A stretch of DNA of 64,000 nt from positions 9,394 through 73,393 of the forward strand of contig DASXVJ010000016.1 of assembly GCA_036504335.1 (NCBI GenBank), written 5' to 3'. The stretch is from Fen-183 sp036504335. GTDB lineage: Bacteria; Acidobacteriota; Thermoanaerobaculia; UBA5066. A model generated the notes under the pieces. It ran no database searches and had not been told where the DNA came from. It was given only the letters and a program-made list of their open reading frames with translations. Below are positions 9,518-20,543 of the stretch, in pieces. Position numbers and translations under genes: made by a program. Every line of letters begins with the position of its first letter. Within the stretch, counting starts at the first letter, position 1.

Positions 9518-10978
9518 TCAGCGTCCGAGCAGCGCGCCGGCGGCCTGGCGGGCCACGTCGATCAGGGCGCGCGGGAACACGCCCCAGAGGAGCATGAGCG
9601 CCGCGGTGAGGAGGAACGCCGCGCCGGAGAGGACGTCGTCCGGCACGAGGGAGACTTCGCGCGCCGGCTCCTTCATCCAGAGGTGGTAGACGACGCGCAG
9701 GTAGTACCCGACGGACACGAGGCTGCCGAAGACGCCGACGATCGTCAGCGGGACGAGGCCGCCCTCGACGGCGGCGCGGAAGACGAGCAGCTTGCCGATG
9801 AACCCGACCGTGGGCGGGAGGCCCGTGAGCGAGAGCATCGAGAGCGTCAGAACCGCGGCGGCGAGCGGCTTGCGCCGGCCGAGGCCCGCGAGCTCCGACA
9901 GGAGCTTCGGCTCGTTCTCCCCGGACGAGAGCGCCGCGACGGCGAGGAAGGCCGCGGCGTTCGTCACGAGGTAGCCCGCGAGGAACACGCCCGCGCCCTC
10001 GAGGGCGTCCGTCGTGAACGTGGCGAGAGCGATCGTCACGTATCCCATCTGCGCGATGCCCGAGTACGCGAGCATGCGCTTGAGGTCGCGCTGCGACAGG
10101 GCGACGATGTTCCCGAACAGGATCGACAGCACCGCGAGGATCGCGAGGAGCGGCCGCCACGGGTCGCCGAGCCCGGCGGGGAAGAGCGCGTGGAGGACCC
10201 GCGCGAGGACGAGCACCGCGCCCGCCTTCGGGGCCGTCGACAGGAAGGCGACGGCGGGCGTCGTCATGCCCTGGTAGACGTCGGGCGCCCACCCGTGGAA
10301 CGGGACGAGCGCGATCTTGAAGGCCAGCCCGGCGACGACGGCGAGAATGCCGGCCGCGAGCATCGTGTCGAACGCCACGAGTCCGGGCGTCGACGCGAGG
10401 CCCTGGATCTTCGCGAACGACGTCGTCCCGAGGCGCCCGTAGATCGTCGCGACGCCGTAGAGGAGGAACGCCGACGCGAGGGCGCCCATGAGGAAGTACT
10501 TCATCCCCGCCTCGGTCGCGGCCGGGTTGTCGCGGTACCAGGCGGCGAGGACGTACAGGCAGAGCGACATGAGCTCGAGGCCGATGAAGACGACGAGAAG
10601 GTCCCCGCCGCGCACCATGAGAATCACTCCCGCCGCGGCGAACAGGAGAAGAGCGTAGAACTCGCCCTGGTCGCGCTTGTCGCGCTCGAGCGCGGCGGCG
10701 CCGCCGAGGATGGCGAGCGCCACGGCCCCGAGGGCCACGAGCTCCATGTAGCGCGTGAAGCCGCTGACCTCCACGGCGCCCGAGAAGAACGTCCCCGTCA
10801 CGTCGCGGCCCGCGAGGTTCGCGATCGCGAGGGACGCGAGGGCGACGTACGGCAGGTACGACCGCAGGGGGCGGGCGAACGCGTCGAGGAGGAGGATGAG
10901 CGTCGCCGCGAGGCACAGGACCATCTCGGGCGCGACCGCCGCGAAGTCCGCTCCGGTGACGTGCAGGAAGCCGCTCAT
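9518..10978 (-). CDS. nuoN: NADH-quinone oxidoreductase subunit N
   Basis: 486 residues and about 14 membrane helices; an antiporter-like proton-pumping subunit of complex I. Conserved features include the helix with GLELMSLCLYVLAAW, the Lys-bearing helix in FKIALVPFHGWAPDVYQGMTTPAVAFLSTAPKAG, and LKRMLAYSGIAQMGY. The ATG at 10978 overlaps the nuoM stop (ATGA). It is the distal membrane subunit gene of the run before rex. Confidence 0.95.
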   Translation of the reverse strand: MSGFLHVTGADFAAVAPEMVLCLAATLILLLDAFARPLRSYLPYVALASLAIANLAGRDVTGTFFSGAVEVSGFTRYMELVALGAVALAILGGAAALERDKRDQGEFYALLLFAAAGVILMVRGGDLLVVFIGLELMSLCLYVLAAWYRDNPAATEAGMKYFLMGALASAFLLYGVATIYGRLGTTSFAKIQGLASTPGLVAFDTMLAAGILAVVAGLAFKIALVPFHGWAPDVYQGMTTPAVAFLSTAPKAGAVLVLARVLHALFPAGLGDPWRPLLAILAVLSILFGNIVALSQRDLKRMLAYSGIAQMGYVTIALATFTTDALEGAGVFLAGYLVTNAAAFLAVAALSSGENEPKLLSELAGLGRRKPLAAAVLTLSMLSLTGLPPTVGFIGKLLVFRAAVEGGLVPLTIVGVFGSLVSVGYYLRVVYHLWMKEPAREVSLVPDDVLSGAAFLLTAALMLLWGVFPRALIDVARQAAGALLGR

Positions 10979-12522
10979 CGGGCGGCCTCGACGGCGGTGA
11001 CGGTCGCCGTGGCGGCGGGCTTCTGCAGCGCCTTCACGGAGCCGTCCACGAGGTTCAGGAGCGGCCGCGGGAAGACGCCGAGGAGGACGATCAGGACGAT
11101 GAGCGGGAAGGCGCCCGCGAGCTCCCAGCCGTTGATGTCCGTCAGGCCGCGATTGGCTGCCACGGTTTCGGGACCCCAGAAGACCTTCTGGACCAGCGTG
11201 AGGAGGTAGATCGCGCCGAGCACCATCCCGGTGGCGGCGATCGCGGCCCACGCGATGTTCACCTGGAAGACGCCGCCGAGGATCAGGAACTCGCCGATGA
11301 AGCCGTTCAGGCCCGGGAGGCCCACGGAGCCGAGCGTGGCGATCAGGAAGAGCGCCGTCGTCACGGGCACGCGCGCCGCGATACCGCCGTAGTCCGCCAT
11401 CTCGCGCGTGTGGCGCCGCTCGTAGAGGACGCCGACGAGGAGGAAGAGGAGGCCGGTCGTGAGGCCGTGGCCGATCATCTGGAAGATCGCCCCGGAAAGA
11501 GCGGCGCCCGTCCCGGCGACGATGCCGAGGACGACGAGCGCGAGGTGGCTCACCGACGAGTACGCGACGAGCTTCTTCATGTCCTTCTGGGCGGCGGCGA
11601 CCCACGCGCCGTAGACGATGCCGATGAGGGCGAGGACGGCGATGAACGGGCCGTACCGCGCGGCCGCGTGCGGGAAGAGAGGCCAGGCGAAGCGCAGGAG
11701 GCCGTACGTCCCGAGCTTCAGGAGGACGCCCGCGAGGATGACGGAGCCGCCCGTGGGCGCCTCGACGTGCGCGTCCGGCAGCCACGTGTGGAGCGGCCAG
11801 AGCGGGACCTTCACGAGGAACGCGAGCGCAAACGCGCCGAAGAGCAGCGCCTCGACTCCCGGCGCGAGGCCCCACGCGCCCGAAGAGGCCGCGCGGGTCC
11901 AGTCGACGAGCGAGAAGCTCTGGAGGCCCGTGGCCCGGCTGTGCACGCCGGCGGCGTACAGGATGGCGATGAACATGAGGAGCGAGCCCGCCATCGTGAA
12001 GAGGAAGAACTTCATCGTGGCGTAGATGCGCCGCTTGCCGCCCCAGATTCCGATGATGAAGTACATCGGGATCAGCATGACTTCCCAGAACACGTAGAAA
12101 AGGAGGACGTCGAGGGCGACGAGGCTGCCGAGCATGCCCGTCTCGAGGACGAGGAACGCGGCGACGTAGCCCTTGAAGCGGTCGATCTTCTGTCCGCAGG
12201 CGACGAGAAGCACGGAGACCGTGAGAACGGTCGTGAGGAGAATCAGCGCGACGGCGAGGCCGTCGACGCCCAGCTGGTAGCGGACGCCGAAGCGCGGGAT
12301 CCACGGCCGGTCGATCGCGAAGCCGGCGATTCCCGGCGCGGCCGCGTCGAAGCTCCGGAACATGACGACGCTGACGGCGAACGTGAGGAGCGAGGTCGCG
12401 ATCCCGACGACCTTCGCGGCCGCCTTCGACTCCCCGGGCGCGAGCGCGAGGACGAGCGCTCCGAGCGAGGGAAGGAAGACGAGCGTCGTGAGGAGGTCCG
12501 CGCCGAGAGGCTGGTAGTTCAT
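10975..12522 (-). CDS. nuoM: NADH-quinone oxidoreductase subunit M
   Basis: 515 residues, antiporter-like subunit of complex I. Landmarks are the Glu-bearing helix FYVFWEVMLIPMYFIIGIWGG, KVPLWPLHTWLPDAHVEAPTGGSVILAGVLLKLGTYG and KLVAYSSVSHLALV. Starts 4 bp after nuoL and overlaps nuoN by 4 bp. The last residues are an Ala/Thr-rich cytoplasmic tail. Confidence 0.95.
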   Translation of the reverse strand: MNYQPLGADLLTTLVFLPSLGALVLALAPGESKAAAKVVGIATSLLTFAVSVVMFRSFDAAAPGIAGFAIDRPWIPRFGVRYQLGVDGLAVALILLTTVLTVSVLLVACGQKIDRFKGYVAAFLVLETGMLGSLVALDVLLFYVFWEVMLIPMYFIIGIWGGKRRIYATMKFFLFTMAGSLLMFIAILYAAGVHSRATGLQSFSLVDWTRAASSGAWGLAPGVEALLFGAFALAFLVKVPLWPLHTWLPDAHVEAPTGGSVILAGVLLKLGTYGLLRFAWPLFPHAAARYGPFIAVLALIGIVYGAWVAAAQKDMKKLVAYSSVSHLALVVLGIVAGTGAALSGAIFQMIGHGLTTGLLFLLVGVLYERRHTREMADYGGIAARVPVTTALFLIATLGSVGLPGLNGFIGEFLILGGVFQVNIAWAAIAATGMVLGAIYLLTLVQKVFWGPETVAANRGLTDINGWELAGAFPLIVLIVLLGVFPRPLLNLVDGSVKALQKPAATATVTAVEAAR

Positions 12523-12526
12523 GGCG

Positions 12527-14527
<2,001 letters not shown>

Positions 14528-14534
14528 GCGCGGC

Positions 14535-14870
14535 CTACCACTTCAGCAGCGCGATCTTGTCCACGTCCACCGTGCGGCGGGCGCGGAAGAGCGCGACGAA
14601 GATCGCGAGCCCGATCGAAGCCTCGGCGGCCGCGATCGCGATCACGAAGAAGACGATCATCTGTCCCGCCATGTCGCCGCGCATGCGCGCGTACGTGAGG
14701 AACAGGAGGTTGACGGCGTTCATCATCAGCTCGATCGACAGGAAGATCGAGAGGGCGTTGCGCTTGAGGAGGGCGCCCGCGAGGCCGATCGCGAACAGCA
14801 GCGTCCCGACCACGAGGTACGCGCCGGGCGGCACGGCCATCGGGGCGACGCCGGAGAGGACGCCGGTCAT
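14535..14870 (-). CDS. nuoK: NADH-quinone oxidoreductase subunit K
   Basis: 111 residues with three membrane helices. The sequence LLKRNALSIFLSIELMMNAVNLLFL contains the conserved Glu in helix 2, and AAAEASIGLAIFVALFR the Glu of helix 3. I chose the ATG at 14870 because it overlaps the nuoJ stop codon as ATGA; a second ATG at residue 11 would give a protein closer to the usual 100 residues. Confidence 0.93.
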   Translation of the reverse strand: MTGVLSGVAPMAVPPGAYLVVGTLLFAIGLAGALLKRNALSIFLSIELMMNAVNLLFLTYARMRGDMAGQMIVFFVIAIAAAEASIGLAIFVALFRARRTVDVDKIALLKW

Positions 14871-15385
14871 TCGAACCTCTTCTTCGAGAGAAGCAGCGCG
14901 CCGACCGCGGCCACGAGGAGAAGGAAGGACAGCGCCTCGAACGCGAGGAGGTAATCGGAGAAGAGGAGGCGGCCGATCGCAGGAATCTCGTCCCCGAGCG
15001 GCGTCCGCGCGGGCGCGGCGCCTTGCGGCAGCGGCGCCCGGAGGGCCGCGCCGGAGAGGAGGCCGCCGAGACCGAGGGCGGCCACGAGGCCGAGCCATCG
15101 CTGGACGGGCCGCGTGTCCTCGTCGGTCGCTTCCTGGCTCAGGTTGAGCAGCATGATCACGAAGAGGAAGAGGACGAGGATCGCGCCCGCGTAGACGAAG
15201 ACCTGAAGGACGGCGATGAACGGCGCCGCGAGCTGGATCGAGAAGATCGCGAGGCCCATGAACGTCACGACGAGCGAGAGGACGCTCCGGACGGGCGTCT
15301 TCTGGACGACCATCGCGAGGGCGAACCCGATCGCGAGAACGGACGCGATCGTGAAGACGACGAGCTCTCCGCTGAGGGCCGGCAT
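14867..15385 (-). CDS. nuoJ: NADH-quinone oxidoreductase subunit J
   Basis: 172 residues with five hydrophobic helices. The segment AVLQVFVYAGAILVLFLFVIMLLNL is the hallmark of NuoJ, including the pi-bulge helix. The gene directly follows nuoH, overlapping it by one base; nuoI, which normally lies between H and J, is missing. The C-terminus is AVGALLLSKKRFE. Confidence 0.93.
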   Translation of the reverse strand: MPALSGELVVFTIASVLAIGFALAMVVQKTPVRSVLSLVVTFMGLAIFSIQLAAPFIAVLQVFVYAGAILVLFLFVIMLLNLSQEATDEDTRPVQRWLGLVAALGLGGLLSGAALRAPLPQGAAPARTPLGDEIPAIGRLLFSDYLLAFEALSFLLLVAAVGALLLSKKRFE

Positions 15386-16434
15386 CAGATCACCTTCAGG
15401 AGGACGAGTGCCCCCGTCCAGAGGAGGTTGAGAAGCGACAGCGGCAGAAGGGCCTTCCAGCCGATGTCCATGAGCTGGTCGAACCGGAATCGCGGAAGGG
15501 TCCAGCGCACCCACATGAAGAGGAAAACGAAGCACATCGTCTTCGCGAAGAAGACGGCGACGGACAGGAGCCCGCCGAGGAGCCCGGTGTGCGGGAGAAA
15601 CGGGAGCGACCAGCCGCCGAAGTAGAGCGTCGCCATCATCATCGAGGAGGCGACGAGGTTCAGGTACTCGGCCATGAAGAACGCGCCGAACCGGAAGCCG
15701 GAGTACTCCGTGTGGTAGCCCGCGACGAGCTCGGCCTCGGCCTCGGGAAGGTCGAACGGAATGCGGTTCGTCTCGGCGAACGCCGCGATGATGAAGATGA
15801 TGCAGCCGAGCGGCTGGGTGAAGCAGTTCCAGAGCGGGAGGAACCCGAGGAACGTGCCGCCCGCCTGGTACTCGACCACGCGCGTCAGGCGCAGGGAGCC
15901 CGCCGCCATGAGCGTCGCGATCGCGGCGAGGCCCATCGAGAGCTCGTAGCTGATGACCTGTGCGGACGAGCGGATGCCGCCCATGAGCGCGAACTTGTTG
16001 TTCGACGCCCAGCCCGCGAGGACGAGGCCGTACACGCCGACGGACGCGAGCGCGAAGACGTACAGGATTCCGATGTTCACGTCCGCGACGACGAGCGGGA
16101 TCTGGCGGCCGAAGAGCGGGATCCTGGAGCCGAACGGGATGACGGCGAACGTCGCCATCGCGGGGACCAGCAGGATGAACGGCGCGAGCGTGTGGAGGAG
16201 GCGGTCCGCGTAGAGCGGAACGACGTCTTCCTTCATGAACATCTTGAGGACGTCCGCGAGAGCCTGGAAGAGGCCGAACGGGCCGACGCGGTTCGGGCCC
16301 GGGCGGTCCTGGATGAGGCCGGCGATGCGGCGTTCCATCCAGATGAGGTTCGGGAGCATGGCCGCGAGGACGACGCCCCAGATGAAGGCGATCTTGCCGG
16401 CTCCCTCGAGGGCGGCGGCGAGCGTCGGGCTCAC
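15385..16434 (-). CDS. nuoH: NADH-quinone oxidoreductase subunit H
   Basis: 349 residues, the quinone-site membrane subunit. Landmarks are LIQDRPGPNRVGPFGLFQALADVLKMF (about 40-66) and AETNRIPFDLPEAEAELVAGYHTEYSGFRFGAFFMAEY, both almost invariant. GTG at 16434 overlaps the nuoG stop codon (GTGA); the longer open frame upstream is a shadow of nuoG. Confidence 0.95.
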   Translation of the reverse strand: MSPTLAAALEGAGKIAFIWGVVLAAMLPNLIWMERRIAGLIQDRPGPNRVGPFGLFQALADVLKMFMKEDVVPLYADRLLHTLAPFILLVPAMATFAVIPFGSRIPLFGRQIPLVVADVNIGILYVFALASVGVYGLVLAGWASNNKFALMGGIRSSAQVISYELSMGLAAIATLMAAGSLRLTRVVEYQAGGTFLGFLPLWNCFTQPLGCIIFIIAAFAETNRIPFDLPEAEAELVAGYHTEYSGFRFGAFFMAEYLNLVASSMMMATLYFGGWSLPFLPHTGLLGGLLSVAVFFAKTMCFVFLFMWVRWTLPRFRFDQLMDIGWKALLPLSLLNLLWTGALVLLKVI

Positions 16435-18161
16435 GGCTTGCGATCCGGCGCCGCGACGGACGGGCGCGTGAAGACCTCGACGTCCGCGTCCTTGTTCAGG
16501 CCGAGGGCGTCGTAGGCGGCTGCGGGGGAGACGGACGGCGGGTTGCCGACGAGGTCGTCGGAGTCCCAGTCGAGGCCGGCGTAGCCGGGGACGGACGCTT
16601 TCATGCGGTCGAAGACGTGGCGGGCCGTCCACTGCGCGTCGAAGGCGCCGTATTTCGCGCCGAGGTGCAGGAAGATCTCGAGGCTCGTGCGGACGATGGG
16701 CGGCGCGAGGATCGCGAGGTCGACGCGCTGCACGCGACCCTTCGTGTTCACGAACGTGCCCTCCGTGCCGGCGAGCGACGCGACCGGGAGGACGATGTCC
16801 GCCGCTTCACTCAAAGCATTGCGCGTGCGGGCGTGAACGATCAGGACGGACGCCTTGCGCAACTCGGCTACGAACTCCGGGTCGTTCGCCCTCTCCGTGA
16901 ATGCGGCGTCGGTGATGTAGAGAACCGCCGGGGGAGAAGAGGAAGATTTCTTTGAAAGTAAGAGGGACAGGGGCGAGGTTCCGCCTTCTTTGGCGCGGGT
17001 GAGACCGGCCGCTTCGCAGCCCCTGCTGTTGGGCGCGGCCTCGGTGCCGTAGAGCCATCCGTCCTTCTTGTTCCGGATGCGGCGTCTCGGCCCCAAGCCC
17101 ACGGTGAACTCGGGTGAATTCACCTTCAAAGAATCTTTGCAGAGCGTCGCGAGCAGCCACGCCTCCTCGGTCGTGAGGTTGGCGGAGCCGAGCACGATTA
17201 CCTTCTCAGAAATCTTCTCTTTGTCTTTTCCTTCGGTCCTTGCCTTCTCGATCGCGAGCTTCACCGCGTCGAGCGCCTCGCCCCAGTTGGTCTGGCGGCG
17301 CTCCGCGCCGCCCACGACCCGGATCTCGGGCTTCGTGAAGTCGAGCTCGTTGAGCTGCTCGGCCCGGAAGCGGCCGTGGTCGCAGAGCCAGTAGTCGTTC
17401 ACGGCGGGCTGGACGCGCGGCGTGTACCGGTAGACGACGCCGTCGCGGTGCTCGATCGAGAGGCTGCAGCCGATCTCGCAGCCGTCGCAGATCGAGCGGG
17501 TCTTGTCGAGCCACCACACGCGCTTGCGGAAGCGGAACTCCTTCGTCGTGAGGGCGCCGACGGGGCAGACGTCCGCGGCGCAGCCCGACAGGTCGTTGTC
17601 CAGCGCCTTGCCCTCGTGCGTCCAGACGATCGTGTGGCCGCCGCGCTCGATGAACGTGAGCTCGCCGGTCTCGGTGATCTCCTGGCAGAAGCGGATGCAG
17701 CGCGTGCACTGGATGCAGCGCGTCATGTCCGCGATCACGTGCGGGCCGATCTCCGTGCGGTCGTACCCGGGGAACTGGCGGCGCGGCTCGGACGTGCGCG
17801 AGACGGGCAGGCCGCCGGCGACGGCGTTGTCCTGCAGCTTGCATTCGCCGGCCTGGTCGCAGATGGGGCAGTCCAGCGGGTGGTTGATGAGGAGAAACTC
17901 CATCGTGGCGTTGCGCGCCGCGAGGGCTTTCTCCGTCGAGGCTTTGATGACCATCCCGTCACGCACGGGCACCGTGCACGAAGCCTGGATCTTCGGCACG
18001 CCCTCGACCTCGACCATGCACATGCGGCACTGGCCGACGATGGAGAGCGCCGGGTGATAGCAGAAGTGCGGGACCTCGACGCCCGCGGCACGGCACGCCT
18101 CGAGGGCGTTCGCGTCGTTCGGGACTTCGACGGTCTTCCCGTCGACGGTTACTTTCGCCAT
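16431..18161 (-). CDS. nuoG: NADH-quinone oxidoreductase subunit G, short and repeat-invaded
   Basis: 576 residues. The N-terminal third is intact: [2Fe-2S] ligands in HFCYHPALSIVGQCRMCMVEVEG, the HxxxCxxCxxxxxC cluster in HPLDCPICDQAGEC, then CIQCTRCIRFCQE and CDGCEIGCSLSIEHRDG. The C-terminal molybdopterin-like part is much reduced compared with 700-900-residue relatives and is interrupted around residues 315-415 by sequence of the hairpin-repeat type (KEKISEKV, KDSLKVNS, LLSKKSSSS). ATG at 18161 gives the normal MAKVTVDGKTVEV opening; an upstream TTG is possible. It accepts electrons from NuoE/F. Confidence 0.9.
   Translation of the reverse strand: MAKVTVDGKTVEVPNDANALEACRAAGVEVPHFCYHPALSIVGQCRMCMVEVEGVPKIQASCTVPVRDGMVIKASTEKALAARNATMEFLLINHPLDCPICDQAGECKLQDNAVAGGLPVSRTSEPRRQFPGYDRTEIGPHVIADMTRCIQCTRCIRFCQEITETGELTFIERGGHTIVWTHEGKALDNDLSGCAADVCPVGALTTKEFRFRKRVWWLDKTRSICDGCEIGCSLSIEHRDGVVYRYTPRVQPAVNDYWLCDHGRFRAEQLNELDFTKPEIRVVGGAERRQTNWGEALDAVKLAIEKARTEGKDKEKISEKVIVLGSANLTTEEAWLLATLCKDSLKVNSPEFTVGLGPRRRIRNKKDGWLYGTEAAPNSRGCEAAGLTRAKEGGTSPLSLLLSKKSSSSPPAVLYITDAAFTERANDPEFVAELRKASVLIVHARTRNALSEAADIVLPVASLAGTEGTFVNTKGRVQRVDLAILAPPIVRTSLEIFLHLGAKYGAFDAQWTARHVFDRMKASVPGYAGLDWDSDDLVGNPPSVSPAAAYDALGLNKDADVEVFTRPSVAAPDRKP
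16942..17217. repeat. Hairpin repeat 3, inside nuoG, with three core copies
   Basis: On the plus strand the left arm GAAGATTTCTTTGAAAGTAA (16942-16961) matches the reverse complement of the right arm (17198-17217) at 17 of 20 positions. A third core, TTCAAAGAA (17125-17133), is the exact complement of the left core TTCTTTGAA (16948-16956). All are in frame in nuoG. Each core differs from the standard at the base where TAG would be in frame: GAG and TTG are found instead. Confidence 0.6.
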
Positions 18162-18189
18162 GCGACGTCCGAAGAGACCCAAGACAGAG

Positions 18190-18240
18190 ATTTCTTAGAA
18201 GGGTAAGAGGGGAAGGAAGCGGTCTTACTCATTCTAAGAA
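18190..18240. repeat. Hairpin repeat 4, between nuoF and nuoG
   Basis: Compact copy. Left core TTCTTAGAA at 18192-18200, right core TTCTAAGAA at 18232-18240, perfect 9-bp pairing, then an internal bulge and a second stem (GTAAGA 18203-18208 with TCTTAC 18223-18228) and a 14-nt purine-rich loop. It fills the nuoF-nuoG gap; the nuoF stop codon TAG is part of the right arm read on the minus strand. Confidence 0.7.
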
Positions 18241-19610
18241 TGAATTCCAGCGGCGGTGCGGTTGGCGATGGCGTTCGTAAGGTCGTCGGAGGCGCCCTGC
18301 TCAAAGGTGGGCTTCTGGGATTTCTCCACGTACGCCTCGAACTCGCTCCGGAACTTCGTGATGCCGGAGATGACGGGTGCGATGGCGGCGTCGGCGAAGA
18401 CGCAGATCGTCATGCCGTTGCCCATCTGGTTCGAGATCTGGAGGAGGAGGTCGAGGTCGGTCTTCTTGCCCTCGCCGTTCACGATGCGCCGGAGCATCTT
18501 GAGGAGCCACGGCGTGCCCTCGCGGCAGGGCGTGCACTGGCCGCAGGACTCGTGCGCATAGAACTTCGCGATGTTCGTGACGGCCTTCGGGATGTCGGTC
18601 GTCTCGTCCATCACGATGATGGCGGCCGAGCCGAACATCGACTTCGCGGCCGCGATGCCGTCGAAGTCCATCGGGATGCCCGCGATCTCCGCGGCCGTGA
18701 GGATCGGCGCCGAGGAGCCGCCGGGGATGACGGCCTTCAGCTTCCGGCCGCCCCGCACGCCGCCCGCCATCGCGAGGAGCTGCTCCCACGGGATCCCGAT
18801 CGGGGCCTCGTAGACGCCCGGTTTCTCGACGTGGCCCGAGACGGCGTAGAGCTTCGGCCCGGTGTTCTTCTCGTTGCGGCCGACGCCCTTGAACCAGTCG
18901 GCCCCGCGGTCGACGATGTGCTTCACGCAGCACAGCGTCTCGACGTTGTTGACGACGGTCGGAGCGCCCCAGACGCCGGACACCGCGGGGAAGGGCGGCT
19001 TGATGCGCGGGTGGCCGCGCTTTCCCTCGAGGCTCTCGATGAGCGCCGTCTCCTCGCCGCAGATGTACGCGCCCGCGCCGCGGTGGACGGTGATCGTCAG
19101 GTCGATGCCGGAGCCGAGGATGTCCGTCCCGAGGAAGCCCTTCGCGTGGGCCTCGGCGACGGCCGCGTTCAGGACCTCCGCTCCGTGGACCATCTCGCCG
19201 CGGATGTAGATGTACGCGTGCTTCACGTCGAGAGCGAAGCTCGCGAGCATCATCCCCTCGAGGATCTGGTGGGGGTCCTGCTCGATGAGGAGGCGGTCCT
19301 TGAACGTGCCGGGCTCGGACTCGTCGGCGTTGCAGAGCAGGTAGACGGGCTTGTCGCCCCGCTTGTCCTTCGTGGGGACGAACGTCCACTTCAGGCCGCA
19401 CGGAAAGCCGGCGCCGCCGCGGCCGCGCAGGCCCGAGGCCTTGACCATGTCCGTCAGCTTCGCGGGAGTCCACTCGCCGGTCTTCGCGCCGGCGAGGACC
19501 TTCTTCCACGAGGCGTACCCGCCGTCGGCGACGTAGCCCTCGATCGCGCGCGAGTCCGGCTTTCCGAGGCGGGCGAGGAGGACGGGGGAAATCGTCTCGA
19601 GTCCGCTCAT
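18234..19610 (-). CDS. nuoF: NADH-quinone oxidoreductase subunit F
   Basis: 458 residues; NADH and FMN binding subunit. GLRGRGGAGFPCGLKW (about 60-75) is the NADH loop, NADESEPGTFKDR the FMN region, AYICGEETALIESLEG follows, and CGQCTPCREGTPW near 360 plus a later Cys ligate the N3 [4Fe-4S] cluster. The reading frame ends GIHS-TAG with the TAG lying inside hairpin repeat 4, so the last codons are repeat-derived. The start overlaps the region just after nuoE (4-bp gap). Confidence 0.95.
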   Translation of the reverse strand: MSGLETISPVLLARLGKPDSRAIEGYVADGGYASWKKVLAGAKTGEWTPAKLTDMVKASGLRGRGGAGFPCGLKWTFVPTKDKRGDKPVYLLCNADESEPGTFKDRLLIEQDPHQILEGMMLASFALDVKHAYIYIRGEMVHGAEVLNAAVAEAHAKGFLGTDILGSGIDLTITVHRGAGAYICGEETALIESLEGKRGHPRIKPPFPAVSGVWGAPTVVNNVETLCCVKHIVDRGADWFKGVGRNEKNTGPKLYAVSGHVEKPGVYEAPIGIPWEQLLAMAGGVRGGRKLKAVIPGGSSAPILTAAEIAGIPMDFDGIAAAKSMFGSAAIIVMDETTDIPKAVTNIAKFYAHESCGQCTPCREGTPWLLKMLRRIVNGEGKKTDLDLLLQISNQMGNGMTICVFADAAIAPVISGITKFRSEFEAYVEKSQKPTFEQGASDDLTNAIANRTAAGIHS

Positions 19611-19614
19611 CGCC

Positions 19615-20172
19615 TCAGCCCAGACCCTTCAGGAACGCGTCGAGCTTGTCCTTCGTGATCACGGCGTAGTCGTCGTCGTTCACCATCACGGCCGGCGCCT
19701 TGTCGCACTGGGCGAGGCACTCGACCTCGATGACCGTGTATTTCCCGTCCTTCGACGTCTCGCCGGTCTTCAGATCGCCGAGCCGCTTCTTGCACTCGTG
19801 AAACACCTCTTCGGCCCCGTTCAAGTGGCACGAGATGGACGTGCAGACCTGGATGAGGTGCTTGCCGACGGGCGCGCGGTTGTACATCGTGTAGAACGTC
19901 ACGACGCCCCATACGAAGGCGGGAGCGAGGCCGAGGACCGCGGCCACGGCGTCGACGGCCTCGCGCGAGATCCAGCCCCACTCCTTCTGGGCGAGCCAGA
20001 GGACCGGAAGGAGCGCGGCCTGCTTCGTGGGGTAACGGGTGAGGAGGCGGTCGAGCTCGGCGCGCGCTTCCTTCGAGAAGGAAAGGGCCTTGCCGCACGA
20101 GACGGCGCCGTGCTCCCCGGTGCGGGGGAGTCCGGCCTGTTCGGCCACCGGGACGTTCGCTCCGCCGCTCAC
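19615..20172 (-). CDS. nuoE: NADH-quinone oxidoreductase subunit E
   Basis: 185 residues. A thioredoxin-like [2Fe-2S] protein: the four ligands are in CTSISC (C-x4-C) and CLAQC (C-x3-C). It passes electrons in the NADH dehydrogenase module with NuoF and NuoG. The first 25 residues are an extra polar leader. It follows nuoA directly with a 1-bp gap, where nuoB, C and D would be expected. Confidence 0.93.
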   Translation of the reverse strand: MSGGANVPVAEQAGLPRTGEHGAVSCGKALSFSKEARAELDRLLTRYPTKQAALLPVLWLAQKEWGWISREAVDAVAAVLGLAPAFVWGVVTFYTMYNRAPVGKHLIQVCTSISCHLNGAEEVFHECKKRLGDLKTGETSKDGKYTVIEVECLAQCDKAPAVMVNDDDYAVITKDKLDAFLKGLG

Positions 20173-20173
20173 A

Positions 20174-20536
20174 TCAGTTCCAATCGAAGGCGCCCTTCTT
20201 CCAGAGGTAGCCGAAGCCGAGGAACAGCACGACGACGAAGACGAGCATCTCGACGAACACGGCGATGCCGCCCTCGCGGAAGACGACAGCCCACGGGTAG
20301 AGGAACGCGGCTTCCACGTCGAACAGGATGAAGATCATCGCGACGATGAAGAACTTCACGCTGATGCGTTTGTGACTGTCGTCGAGGAGGGGCATGCCGC
20401 TCTCGTAGGGGGAGAGCTTGCGTTTCGTCTTCACCTTGCGGCCGAGAACGTAGTTCAGGCCGAGGAGCAAGGCTCCGACGCCCATGGCGCCCACGAGCAT
20501 CATCAGGATCGGGAGGAAGGCCAGCGGGCTGCCCAT
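20174..20536 (-). CDS. nuoA: NADH-quinone oxidoreductase subunit A
   Basis: 120 residues with three membrane helices; the loop KRKLSPYESGMPLLDDSHKRISVKFFIVAMIFILFDVEAAFLYPWAVVF is diagnostic of NuoA, although the usual Cys of the YECG loop is Ser here. First gene of the operon. A Rex operator and a TTGACG -35 box lie between it and the divergent glycosyltransferase gene. Confidence 0.95.
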   Translation of the reverse strand: MGSPLAFLPILMMLVGAMGVGALLLGLNYVLGRKVKTKRKLSPYESGMPLLDDSHKRISVKFFIVAMIFILFDVEAAFLYPWAVVFREGGIAVFVEMLVFVVVLFLGFGYLWKKGAFDWN

Positions 20537-20543
20537 TCGTCGC

